The notes beneath the pieces are model-generated. The model was not told the DNA's origin. It did not search any database and saw only the letters and a list, made by a program, of their open reading frames with translations. DNA of 40,224 nucleotides from contig NZ_JBEZFP010000087.1 in the NCBI RefSeq assembly GCF_040649515.1, positions 1 through 40,224 on the forward strand, read 5' to 3'. This document shows positions 32,904 through 40,224 of this stretch, piece after piece (the stretch's first letter is position 1; every line of letters begins with the position of its first letter). The DNA comes from Yinghuangia elevatio. GTDB lineage: Bacteria > Actinomycetota > Actinomycetes > Streptomycetales > Streptomycetaceae. The position numbers were made by a program, and so were the translations under genes.

Positions 32904-33827
32904 ATGTTGTCCGGCGAGAAGATCCTCATCACCGGCCCGGCGGGGCAGATCGCCTTCCCCCTGACGGAGTACCTGGCCCGGGACAACGAGGTGTGGGGAA
33001 TCGCGCGCTTCGGCACCGCCGGCGAGCGTGAGCGCGTCGATGCCCTCGGTGTCACCACGCGCCGCGTCGATCTGGGCGCCGGGCAGTTCGACGAGATCCC
33101 CGACGACTTCACATACGTGCTGCACCTGGCCGCGTTCCTCGGCGAGGGCCTGGACTACGACCACGCCCTCCGGGTCAACGCGGAGGGCACCGGGCTGCTG
33201 CTCCAGCACTGCCGCAAAGCCAAGGCGGCGCTGGTGATGTCCACGGCGTCCGTGCTGAAGCCGCACGAGGACCCGCACCACGTATACCGGGAGGACGCGC
33301 CGCTCGGCGACGCGAACATCGCGTACGCGCAGACGTACTCCGTCTCCAAGACCGCCGAGGAGGCCGTCGCCCGCTACTGCGCGCGGGCGTTCGACCTGCC
33401 GGTCGTCATCGCGCGCATGAACGCGTCGTACGGCTCGTACGGCAACGGAGGCCTGCCCGGCATCCATCTGGCGGCAGTGCGTGCCGGGGAACCCGTCGTC
33501 ACCCGCTGGGACCCGTGCATGTACAGCCCCATCCACCAGGACGACATCAACACCCAGACCGAGGCGCTGCTCGCCGCCGCGTCGGTTCCGGCCACCATTG
33601 TCAACTGGGGCGGCGACGAGCCGGTCAGCGTCCAGGAATGGGCCGCCTACATGGGCGAACTGACCGGCAAGGGCGCCACCGTCGAGGTACGCGAGCAGCC
33701 CGGCACACTGCGCGGCCAGGTCCTCGACGCCACGCGGCGGCGCTCCTTCACCGGGCCCTGCGCGGTCGACTGGCGCACCGGCATCCGGCGCATCCACGAC
33801 GAGACCGCGCGCGACCAGACCGCCTGA
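32904..33827 (+). CDS. NAD(P)-dependent epimerase/dehydratase (extended SDR)
   Basis: A 307-aa extended short-chain dehydrogenase. The nucleotide motif is ITGPAGQIAFPL (GxxGxxA, 11-17), the catalytic pair is in YSVSK (Y145, K149), and MSTASVL carries the Ser region (about 113-116). The C-terminal half (SPIHQDDINTQTEALL, then NWGGDEPVSVQEWAAYMGELTG) matches proteins annotated as epimerases or dehydratases. The substrate could be a sugar nucleotide or, given the neighbours, a cyclic alcohol. A 112-bp gap separates it from the kinase gene; AGGAGGAA precedes the ATG. Confidence 0.88.
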   Translation: MLSGEKILITGPAGQIAFPLTEYLARDNEVWGIARFGTAGERERVDALGVTTRRVDLGAGQFDEIPDDFTYVLHLAAFLGEGLDYDHALRVNAEGTGLLLQHCRKAKAALVMSTASVLKPHEDPHHVYREDAPLGDANIAYAQTYSVSKTAEEAVARYCARAFDLPVVIARMNASYGSYGNGGLPGIHLAAVRAGEPVVTRWDPCMYSPIHQDDINTQTEALLAAASVPATIVNWGGDEPVSVQEWAAYMGELTGKGATVEVREQPGTLRGQVLDATRRRSFTGPCAVDWRTGIRRIHDETARDQTA

Positions 33828-33848
33828 GCGGGGCGCGGTCCGGGGGCG

Positions 33849-33887
33849 CGTTCCGCGTGCCCGTTCCGAATGCGCGTTCCGAGTGCG
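33849..33887. repeat. 13-bp tandem repeat (CGTTCCGNNTGCG x3)
   Basis: Three contiguous 13-bp units (CGTTCCGCGTGCC, CGTTCCGAATGCG, CGTTCCGAGTGCG) fill most of the 64-bp gap between the convergent epimerase and P450 genes. No hairpin terminator is visible in that gap. Confidence 0.8.
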
Positions 33888-33891
33888 CTGT

Positions 33892-35163
33892 TCAGCCGAA
33901 TACGACGGGGATCTCGGTCGCGCCGCGCTCGTACATGCCGATGAACGTCGGCGGCTCGACGTCCGGGTCGAGCCGCAGGTTCGGAAGCCGGTCGAGCAGC
34001 GCGCCGATCCCCACCGCCATCTCGGCCCGCGCCACGTGCGTGCCGAGGCAGACGTGCGGCCCGCGTCCGAAGCCCAGGTGCGAGCGGCCGGGGCGGGTCG
34101 GGTCGTACTCGTCCGGCGAGTCCCAGCGCAGCGGATCGCGGTTGGCCGCGCCGATGCACATGTGGATGACCGAGCCCCGCGGCATGAACGTGCCCCGGAA
34201 CTCCGTGTCGCGCGCGAGGAACCGGGAGAACATCGGGTCGGTCGGCATCCAGCGCAGCGACTCCTCGACGGCGCCGCGCATCAGGCTCCGGTCGTCGCGT
34301 ACGGCGTCCAGGACGTGCGGGCGGGCCAGGAGCGCGGCGAGGGTGATGCCCATCTGCTTCCACGTCGTGCCCGAGCCGGCGACGAGCAGCAGGTACGCGA
34401 ACGACATGATCTCGTCGTCGGACAGCTTGTGGCGTACGCCGTCCTCGTCGGTGAACTCCGCCTCGACCAGCACGCTGAGCAGGTCGTCCGTCGGGTTCTC
34501 GTGCCGCGCCGCGACCGCCGGTCCGACGATGCGCCCGAACGCCGCCGTGTCGATCCGGCCGGGGAGCATCGAGGCGCGCAGGTCGAGTGCCTGGGACGCC
34601 GGGATGCCGAGGCTGCCGGTGATGGTCAGCGTCGGGATCGCGGCGCAGAACTCGGTGTTCAGGTCGGCGCGGCCGTTCCCGATGAACGTGTCGATCAGCG
34701 CGTCGACGGTCTGCTTGATCCAGTTGTCGATCCACCAGACGGCCCGCGGCGGTACGAACGAAGGCTGCACCAGACCCCGGTACGTCCGGTGCCGCTTGCC
34801 GTTCATGTAGAGGATGCTGCTGTCGGCTCCCCGGCCGCCGTGCTCGAAGTCGAGGCCGTCCGCGGTGCGTTCGGACGACACGAACAACGTCTCGTCGCGG
34901 AACGCGGCGTCGCACCCGGCGTAGTCGAACACCGAGAAGTGCTCGCGCTCCGGGTGCGGCAGACCCTGGAAGAACGCGGGGCCCTGGTAGCCGGTGAGTT
35001 CGTGGACCGTGCCGCGGTGGACGGGGCCGGTCTCGCGGAGGCGGTGCCAGGTGGGATAAGGGTCGTCCCGGTAGCCGGCGCCGCTGTGCTCGTTCATGCC
35101 GCTGCGCAGGTCGAAGAGTTCCCTGATGCGTACCGGGTCGAGGTCGTCGACGTCTGTGCCCAT
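33892..35163 (-). CDS. Cytochrome P450
   Basis: A 423-aa soluble bacterial P450 monooxygenase. Visible are the I-helix oxygen-activation motif AGSGTT (262-267), ExxR in EESLR (E301, R304) and the haem-ligand loop FGRGPHVCLG with Cys372. The MFSRFLARDTEF and CIGAANRDPLRW segments are standard for class I enzymes, which need a separate ferredoxin and reductase; neither gene is in the window. Together with the SDR and aldehyde dehydrogenase on the same strand it probably starts oxidation of a hydrophobic substrate by hydroxylation. The ATG is at 35163. Confidence 0.93.
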   Translation of the reverse strand: MGTDVDDLDPVRIRELFDLRSGMNEHSGAGYRDDPYPTWHRLRETGPVHRGTVHELTGYQGPAFFQGLPHPEREHFSVFDYAGCDAAFRDETLFVSSERTADGLDFEHGGRGADSSILYMNGKRHRTYRGLVQPSFVPPRAVWWIDNWIKQTVDALIDTFIGNGRADLNTEFCAAIPTLTITGSLGIPASQALDLRASMLPGRIDTAAFGRIVGPAVAARHENPTDDLLSVLVEAEFTDEDGVRHKLSDDEIMSFAYLLLVAGSGTTWKQMGITLAALLARPHVLDAVRDDRSLMRGAVEESLRWMPTDPMFSRFLARDTEFRGTFMPRGSVIHMCIGAANRDPLRWDSPDEYDPTRPGRSHLGFGRGPHVCLGTHVARAEMAVGIGALLDRLPNLRLDPDVEPPTFIGMYERGATEIPVVFG

Positions 35164-35186
35164 GGTCGCTGTCGTCCTTGTCGTCG

Positions 35187-35212
35187 TGGTGGCGCTGCCT
35201 GGTGGCGCTGCC
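35187..35212. repeat. 13-bp direct repeat (TGGTGGCGCTGCC x2)
   Basis: Two perfect adjacent 13-bp units lie in the P450 leader, 24 bp upstream of the start codon, between the SDR and P450 genes. Confidence 0.75.
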
Positions 35213-35325
35213 CGGCGGCGGAGGTACGGCGTCGGGCTACGGCGGCGGGGGTACGGGGCCGATGGCGAGCGGCAGTTCGCCCGCCGGTGGCGTGTCGGCC
35301 GACCGGGTCCGCGGGAGACGGCGGG

Positions 35326-36114
35326 CTACTGCGCGACGAATCCGCCGTCCACGGGCAGGAGGACTCCGGTGATGTTGCGGGCCGCGTCCGAAGCGAGGAA
35401 GAGCGCCGCCGCGGCGCAGTCCTCGGCGGTGATGGGCCGGCCGAGCGGATGCGACGCGCCGACCGCGCGGGCCTCCTCCTCGCCGATGCCCTGCGAGCCC
35501 GCCTCGGCGCCGGGCACCATGAAGTTCGTGGCGGGCATCGCGGCGGGGCAGATGGCGTTGACGCGGATGTCGTCGGCCGCGCATTCGACGGCGACGCCAC
35601 GCGTGAGCTGGTTGACCGCGCCCTTGGTGGCTCCGTAGACGGTGCCGCCCCAGCCGACCAGACCGGCCACCGAGCCGGTGTTCACGATCACCCCGCCGCC
35701 GCCCTGCGCCCGGAACTGCCGTACCGCCGCCTGGCAACCGAGGAGCACGCCGCGGATGTTGACCGCCATCAGCGCCTCGATCTGGTCGAGCGTGTGGTCC
35801 TCGGTACGCATGCCGAAGACGGGCGTGGCGATGCCCGCGTTGTTGAACATCACGTCCAGACGGCCGAAGCGCCCGACCGCCGTCGCGACGGCGGCGTCGA
35901 CGTCGGCGGGCACCGTGACGTCGCAGCGTTGCGCGACCCCGGCGCCCTTGGCGCCGGGCTGCTCCGCGATCAGGCGTACCGTTTCCGCGGCCCAGTCCTC
36001 GCGGACGTCGGCGCACACGACCTGGGCGCCCTCGGCGGCGAACAGGAGCGCCGAGGCGCGTCCGACGCCCGAGCCGGCTCCGGTGATGACGACGGATCTG
36101 CCGTCCAGCAGCAC
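35326..36114 (-). CDS. Short-chain dehydrogenase/reductase (classical SDR)
   Basis: A 262-aa classical SDR. The cofactor motif is TGAGSGVG (11-18), Asp36 after the second strand favours NAD(H), NNAG is at 91-94, and the catalytic residues are S148 (NTGSVAG), Y160 and K164 (YGATK). The C-terminal FLASDAARNITGVLLPVDGGF is typical. It likely oxidises the alcohol made by the P450 or a related intermediate. The GTG at 36114 has GGGAG six bases upstream; a longer frame upstream translates the repeat-rich leader and is not protein-like. It lies between P450 and aldehyde dehydrogenase genes, all on the minus strand. Confidence 0.9.
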   Translation of the reverse strand: MLLDGRSVVITGAGSGVGRASALLFAAEGAQVVCADVREDWAAETVRLIAEQPGAKGAGVAQRCDVTVPADVDAAVATAVGRFGRLDVMFNNAGIATPVFGMRTEDHTLDQIEALMAVNIRGVLLGCQAAVRQFRAQGGGGVIVNTGSVAGLVGWGGTVYGATKGAVNQLTRGVAVECAADDIRVNAICPAAMPATNFMVPGAEAGSQGIGEEEARAVGASHPLGRPITAEDCAAAALFLASDAARNITGVLLPVDGGFVAQ

Positions 36115-36147
36115 GGTCTTCTCCCAACATTGGTCGGCGGTGCGGGT

Positions 36148-36318
36148 GGTACGGCGGTGCGGTTGGTACGGCGGTGCGGGCAGCGCGGGCAGCGCGGGCA
36201 GCGCGGGCGGTCCGGTAGCTCGGGTGGTCCGGTAGTGCGGGTGGGGTGCGCGGCGTTGTCGGGTCGGTCGCGGGCCGTACGGCGGTCGGTCGGGGCGCGG
36301 CGGTCGGTCGGGGCGCGG
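36148..36318. repeat. Cluster of short tandem repeats (9, 17 and 18 bp units)
   Basis: The leader between the aldehyde dehydrogenase stop and SDR start is built of repeats: two near-identical GGTACGGCGGTGCGG blocks (36148-36179), three perfect CGGGCAGCG units (36177-36203) and two perfect 18-bp CGGTCGGTCGGGGCGCGG units (36283-36318). No gene is supported here. Confidence 0.8.
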
Positions 36319-36370
36319 CGGGTGGTCGGCCCGGTGTGAGGTCGGGGCTCGACGCACGGTTGCGCGCCGG

Positions 36371-37864
36371 CTATCCCGCGGAGTCGAGCGGGCCGAGGAC
36401 CAGATGTTGGATTTCCTGGTACTCGCGCAGTCCCGCGACGCCGCGCTCGCGGCCGATGCCGGACTGCTTGATGCCGCCCATCGGCGTGTACGCGTTGGCC
36501 GACGGCCGGTTCACCAGCACCGTCCCGGAGCGGATGCGCCGGGCGACGTCGAGGCCGGCCCGGACGTCCGCGCTGTAGACGCCGCCGGACAGGCCGTACT
36601 GGCTGTCGTTGGCGATCGCCACCGCCTCGTCGAGGTCGCGGTAGCCGTGGATGCTGACCACCGGCCCGAACGCCTCCTGCTGCGCGATCGGGTTGGCGTT
36701 GTCGTCGACCACGAGCACCGTGGGTTCGAGGTAGTGGCCGCGCGGCAGGTGGGCCGGGCGGCGGCCGCCGGCGGCGAGGCGCGCGCCCGCGCGTACCGCA
36801 TCGTCGACCAGGCCGGTGACACGGTCGTGCTGCGCCGCCGAGATGAGGGGGCCGACGACGGTCGCCGGGTCCTGGGGGTCACCGACCGGCATCGCGCGGG
36901 CGACGGCGCAGGCCTGCTCCACCGCGGCGTCGAGGGCGTCGGCGGGTACGAGGACGCGGGACTGCGCCGAGCAGGCCTGTCCGGCGTGCGAGGCGAAGAC
37001 GGTCCCGACCCCGGCGGCGACGTTGCGTACCGCGTCCGGCAGGTACAACTGCACCGACTTGCCACCGAGTTCGAGGACCAGCCGCTTGACGGTCGGGGCG
37101 GCCTGGGCGGCGATGCGGCGTCCGACCGCGGTGGAGCCCGTGAACGACACGCAGTCGACGCGCGGGTCCGACGTGAGCAGTTCGGCGCCCTCGGCACCGG
37201 GCTCCGGGACGACCGCGAGCACGCCCGGCGGCAGGCCCGCGCGGTCGGCAGCCACCCCGAAGGCGAGGACGGACAAGGGGGTGAGCGGACTCGGACGCAG
37301 GATCACCGAGCAGCCGGCGGCCAGCGCCGCGAACACCTTCCACACCGCCGGTTGCAGCGGGAAGTTGTACGGGGTGATCGCGGCCACCACGCCGCAGGGT
37401 TCGTAGCGGCGGACGCTGGTGAGCACGTCGCGGCCGGTCGGTCCGGCGATGTGCGCTTCGAGGGGGAGTTCGTTGTGCTCCCACTCCGGCAACGTGGCCA
37501 GCAGCGCGGGGAGTTGGCGCGCCTGCTCGAGCGCCATGTCGACCTGCATGAGGCCGGCGATGCGTACCGGGGTACCGGTTTCGCGTACGACGGTGCGGAG
37601 CAGGTCGTCGCGCATGCCGTCCAGTTCGTCCGCCATGGCGGCGAGCACCTTCACCCGTTCGGGAACGGGGACGGACGCCCAGACGCCCGCATCGAAGCTG
37701 CGCCGCGCGGCGGCCACCGCCTCGTCGAACTGGTCGGGGCTCGCCGCGGGGCAGTGCGCGAACTCCTCCGCGGTTGCCGGGTCCTCCACGGCGAAGGCCG
37801 GGGCGCGGCCGTCCACGAACTTGCCGTCCACGTACAGTTGTGCGACTTCGAGATGGTCCGCCAC
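36371..37864 (-). CDS. Aldehyde dehydrogenase (NAD(P)-dependent)
   Basis: A 497-aa ALDH-superfamily enzyme that oxidises an aldehyde to the acid. N167 (TPYNFP), general base E265 (LELGGKS), nucleophile C298 (HAGQACSAQSR) and the cofactor loop FTGSTAVG (241-248) are intact. The usual Lys of the KPSxxTP motif, which touches the adenosine ribose, is Arg here (R190, ILRPSPLTP). The C-terminal PMGGIKQSGIGRERG is standard. The GTG start at 37864 follows CCGGAGACCGACC. It is the first gene of the minus-strand group that also has the SDR and P450, and it shares a divergent promoter region with the IclR-type gene. Confidence 0.93.
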   Translation of the reverse strand: MADHLEVAQLYVDGKFVDGRAPAFAVEDPATAEEFAHCPAASPDQFDEAVAAARRSFDAGVWASVPVPERVKVLAAMADELDGMRDDLLRTVVRETGTPVRIAGLMQVDMALEQARQLPALLATLPEWEHNELPLEAHIAGPTGRDVLTSVRRYEPCGVVAAITPYNFPLQPAVWKVFAALAAGCSVILRPSPLTPLSVLAFGVAADRAGLPPGVLAVVPEPGAEGAELLTSDPRVDCVSFTGSTAVGRRIAAQAAPTVKRLVLELGGKSVQLYLPDAVRNVAAGVGTVFASHAGQACSAQSRVLVPADALDAAVEQACAVARAMPVGDPQDPATVVGPLISAAQHDRVTGLVDDAVRAGARLAAGGRRPAHLPRGHYLEPTVLVVDDNANPIAQQEAFGPVVSIHGYRDLDEAVAIANDSQYGLSGGVYSADVRAGLDVARRIRSGTVLVNRPSANAYTPMGGIKQSGIGRERGVAGLREYQEIQHLVLGPLDSAG

Positions 37865-38167
37865 GGTCGGTCTCCGGTGTCGGTCGTCGGTCGAGTCGTC
37901 GATGGCGCCGGTGTGTCGGTGCTTCGGTGCTTTCGTGTGTTGGTGCTTCCGTGCTTCGGTCGCCGGGGTTGTCGGGTCTTCGGGAGCCGATGGGTCTTCG
38001 GGAGCTGTTGTGAGCCGCCGTTTGGTGCGTGCGGTAGGTGCAGTGCGTGCAGTGCGTGCCCTGGGCGAACGCTTGCGAATTGCCCAACTCGGGCGGCGGC
38101 TAATAGTATATTAGCGAGACTGCTGCGATACTAGCGTCGAGCTGACATCGCTTGTCAAGGAGCCTTC
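37865..38167. promoter_or_regulatory. Divergent promoter region between aldehyde dehydrogenase and IclR-type genes
   Basis: A 303-bp gap holding the 17-bp operator-like inverted repeat at 38099-38115 and, nearer the dehydrogenase, direct repeats: GGGTCTTCGGGAGC twice (37974-37987 and 37992-38005, 18-bp period) and GTGCAGTGC-type copies around 38037-38060. No gene is supported. Confidence 0.5.
38099..38115. promoter_or_regulatory. Candidate IclR-type operator
   Basis: GCTAATA-GTA-TATTAGC is a perfect inverted repeat with 7-bp arms, strikingly AT-rich here. It lies 52 bp before the iclR-type start and in the promoter region of the divergent aldehyde dehydrogenase. IclR proteins typically bind palindromes of about this size beside their own gene. 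Confidence 0.6.
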
Positions 38168-39070
38168 ATGCCACTGGTTGCCTCGCCCGCGGTGCTCCGC
38201 GCCGTCGACATCCTGGAAACCCTGGCCGCCGAACCCAGTGAGGCGATGACGGTCAGCGAGGTCGCGCGCATCCTCGACATGCCACGCGCCAGTTGCCACA
38301 CCGTGCTGCTCGCGCTGGCCGAACGGGGTTACGCGGTACGCGGCGACGGCGACCTGCGCTACCGCCTCGGCCCCGCGTGCATCGCGGTCGGCGACGCGGC
38401 CCGCAGCATCAACTCCGCCCTCGCTGTGACCGGACACGAGGCCGAGGCGCTGGCCAAGGAGACGGGCACCTGTGTCGGGGTGTCGGTGCGCGCCGGCGAC
38501 GAGATCCGCGTCGTGGAGGTGTTCGACCACGGCCCCCCATTCGTGGTGCGGGGCCACCTCGGCCAGGCCATCAGGCTGGCGCCGCCGTTCGGCGCCGGGT
38601 TCGTGGCCTGGGCCGACGAGGCCGGGGTCGAGGCGTGGCTCGACGCCGCGTCCGCGCCGCTCAACCGCGCCGCCCGCGCCCGCTACCGAGCCGCGCTGGA
38701 GGCGATCCGCACCCGCGGGTACAGCGTCACCGTGGCGACCCCGCGCAGCCCCGAACTCCACGATGCGCTGGCAACACTCGCCAACACCCCCGACGCGGAA
38801 GAGGCCCGGCGGGTCCGCGACGAGGTCGTCGTCGAACTCACGCACAGCGAGTACCTGCCCACCGACCTGGACGCCGACCGCCCGGTGCGCATGTTGCAGT
38901 GCTCCGCGCCGGTCTTCGACGTGCTGGGCAAGGTGGTCGCCAAGATCATGGTGTTCGGGCCCGCCTACGACCTGACAGCCGGGGAAGTCGAGGCTCTCGG
39001 GGAGCAGTTGCGTGCCGCGACCGAGCGCGCGACCCGCAACATCGGGGGGCGTCCGCGTGGTGGGGGTTGA
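38168..39070 (+). CDS. IclR-family transcriptional regulator
   Basis: A 300-aa regulator. The N-terminal winged HTH spans about residues 7-70 (VLRAVDILETLAAEP, MTVSEVARILDMPRASCHTVLLALAERGY, RYRLGPACIAVG). The C-terminal GAF-like effector domain follows, with TGTCVGVSVRAGDEIRVVEVF, RLAPPFGAGFVAWA and the late FDVLGKVVAKIMVFG. IclR proteins commonly control aromatic or glyoxylate-type catabolism next to their own gene, with a small-molecule effector. AAGGAG six bases before the ATG supports the start. It probably controls the divergent aldehyde dehydrogenase gene and, through the related site at 30428-30454, the plus-strand end of the cluster. Confidence 0.9.
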   Translation: MPLVASPAVLRAVDILETLAAEPSEAMTVSEVARILDMPRASCHTVLLALAERGYAVRGDGDLRYRLGPACIAVGDAARSINSALAVTGHEAEALAKETGTCVGVSVRAGDEIRVVEVFDHGPPFVVRGHLGQAIRLAPPFGAGFVAWADEAGVEAWLDAASAPLNRAARARYRAALEAIRTRGYSVTVATPRSPELHDALATLANTPDAEEARRVRDEVVVELTHSEYLPTDLDADRPVRMLQCSAPVFDVLGKVVAKIMVFGPAYDLTAGEVEALGEQLRAATERATRNIGGRPRGGG

Positions 39071-39826
39071 GGTGGTGGGTCCGGTACGACGCCGATGGGC
39101 GCGTACCTCGCGCCCGCGCCGCCCCGCCCCGCTGGCTCACGCGCCGCAAGGCGGACGTCAATTGGGCCTGGATTCACCTCGGATAGTGGCTCTACCTTGC
39201 CGCGTCACCGGGCGCTCCTCCGGCGACGGCTGCCCACCCCAGGGGAGGCGGAGATCGCGGCCTGCGAGCCGGTGGCGAGTCGCGACCGGCGGCCGATGCG
39301 GCCTTCGCCGTTGGACTAGGCCGTGTCTGAGGCATCTCTCCGGGGCCGCGCCGTCTGGCACCGCTCCGGGCCTGGCGGCCCTCCCAAGCGCGGCGTTGCA
39401 AGCCTTGCGAGTACGACCGAGTACGAGCTGCGGGCCTGCGCCTCGCGATGCACGGCGCGAAAGAGGGCCGTCAAGGCCCGGCGCGACGCGGCCTGTCCGA
39501 CGAGATCCCTCGGACACGCCTGGTCGTCGGACAGGTCGTCGAGTCGTGGAACCGTCGAACGAGTCGCGCGGTGAGCGGGTGGACGCGTTGGCGAACGCTC
39601 GTCGTCGATCGAGCGGGGCCGGACGCGGTCGACGCGGCCCGCTTGCCGGCCGGTGAGCCGGACTGACGGGTCTCACCGGCGTGAGGGGGGCGGGCGCCGC
39701 TCACGTCGTCCGGCGTCTCCGCGTCCGGCATGCCAAAGTCGTTGAACGGGGTTGCGACGGATGGTCGGACGGGGTGCCGGACGAGTTGTCGAACGGGCCG
39801 CCGTCGGACGAACTGTTGAACGGGTC

Positions 39827-39886
39827 GTCGAGTGGGCCGTCGAGTGGGCTGTCGACGGGGTTGTCGAACGAGCTGTCGAACGCGGT
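39827..39886. repeat. 12-bp tandem repeat (GTCGAGTGGGCC-like x5)
   Basis: Five consecutive 12-bp units all begin GTCGA; the first two differ by one base. A related unit GTCGAACGGGCC lies upstream at 39788-39799. The period is four codons, which fits a decayed or unrecognised repetitive coding sequence. Confidence 0.75.
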
Positions 39887-40036
39887 GAGGTCTTCGTTGA
39901 TTCGGATGGTCGGGGGCGCTGACCGGCACCCTGCGGTGGCGGCGGACGTTCCCGAGGTATGGAAGGGGCGGGTGGGAGGGTGACTTCGGGCCGGGACCTC
40001 CAGGTCGCAGGGTCAGGGGACAGCGCGCTCGCAGCG

Positions 40037-40162
40037 TCAGGCGACTGCGCCTCTGAAACGGCGCCGCGCGCGGGGGCCGCGGCTCGAACTCCTGCGACGT
40101 CAGGGGATAGCGCTTCCGAAGCGGCGCCGGGCGCGGGGGCCGCGGTTCGAACTCCTGCGACG
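40037..40162. repeat. 63-bp direct repeat x2
   Basis: Two adjacent copies of a 63-bp unit (40037-40099 and 40100-40162) with a handful of differences each end in CGAACTCCTGCGACG. Partial further copies of the TCAGGSGACWGCGC-like start occur just to the left. The unit is exactly 21 codons. Confidence 0.8.
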
Positions 40163-40224
40163 TCAATGGACGACGTCGAGTCGTCCGCGGGCACCGTCCA
40201 CCGGGAACCGGTCGCCGAGCCGTT

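Larger units (their letters stand above)
39071..40224. other. Right-edge region without a supportable gene
   Basis: No frame in this 1.15 kb has a start, ribosome binding site and codon bias that agree. Minus-strand frames reaching 40194 and 40166 overlap each other and have mixed third positions. A third minus-strand frame is open from 40012 to 39701 with strongly G/C third positions and an Asp/Ser/Pro-rich product (FDSSFDNPVDSPLDGPLDD), but it has no ATG, GTG or TTG start. This may be decayed coding sequence. Tandem repeats occur at 39827-39886 and 40037-40162. Confidence 0.45.

Noticed and set aside
39673..40194. Minus-strand frame of 173 codons at the right edge, and an overlapping one ending at 39471
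   Set aside because: Third positions are mixed, the products are Arg/Pro/Thr-rich low-complexity sequence, and two frames compete over the same repeats. Neither can be preferred.

Overview
This 40 kb window is chromosomal DNA of a high-GC actinobacterium. Codon third positions are strongly G/C, GTG and TTG starts are common, ribosome binding sites are strong, and many neighbours are joined by ATGA, GTGA or TGATG overlaps. The gene families fit Streptomycetaceae or a close relative, but no marker gene fixes the genus. I see no rRNA, tRNA, CRISPR array, intact insertion sequence or prophage.

Left part (1-14.8 kb), nitrogen: a PPOX-type flavoprotein and a divergent methyltransferase are followed by a complete urea-use block. 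One minus-strand operon encodes a urea transporter, UreA, a CbiX/SirB-like chelatase with a histidine-rich tail, UreB, UreC, UreF, UreG and UreD. There is no ureE. UreB carries a long lysine/alanine tail like those of histone H1 and HupS. Divergent from the operon are two adjacent Amt ammonium transporters, both with Glu at the first position of the pore twin-histidine pair and with no glnK beside them. A two-domain S1 protein, a Gfo/Idh/MocA oxidoreductase and two unrecognised proteins follow.

Middle (14.8-30.2 kb): an alpha/beta hydrolase; then an oligopeptide-type ABC importer (binding lipoprotein, two permeases, two ATPases) with an amidase downstream, facing a LacI-family regulator. An 18-bp perfect palindrome lies in the spacer of the likely importer promoter. 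Next come a GPP34-family protein, an NCS1 cytosine/purine permease, a MerR regulator coupled to a GyrI-like protein, and a VOC protein.

Right part (30.2-39.1 kb): a catabolic-looking island holds a receptor-type substrate-binding protein without a signal peptide, an APH-like kinase and an epimerase/SDR (plus strand), facing a cytochrome P450, an SDR and an aldehyde dehydrogenase (minus strand), with an IclR regulator at the end. Related AT-rich inverted repeats at the two outer promoters suggest one regulon. The last 1.15 kb has no gene I can support but contains 12-bp and 63-bp repeats.

Most intergenic regions also carry short tandem repeats with units of 7 to 18 bp, each array with its own unit.
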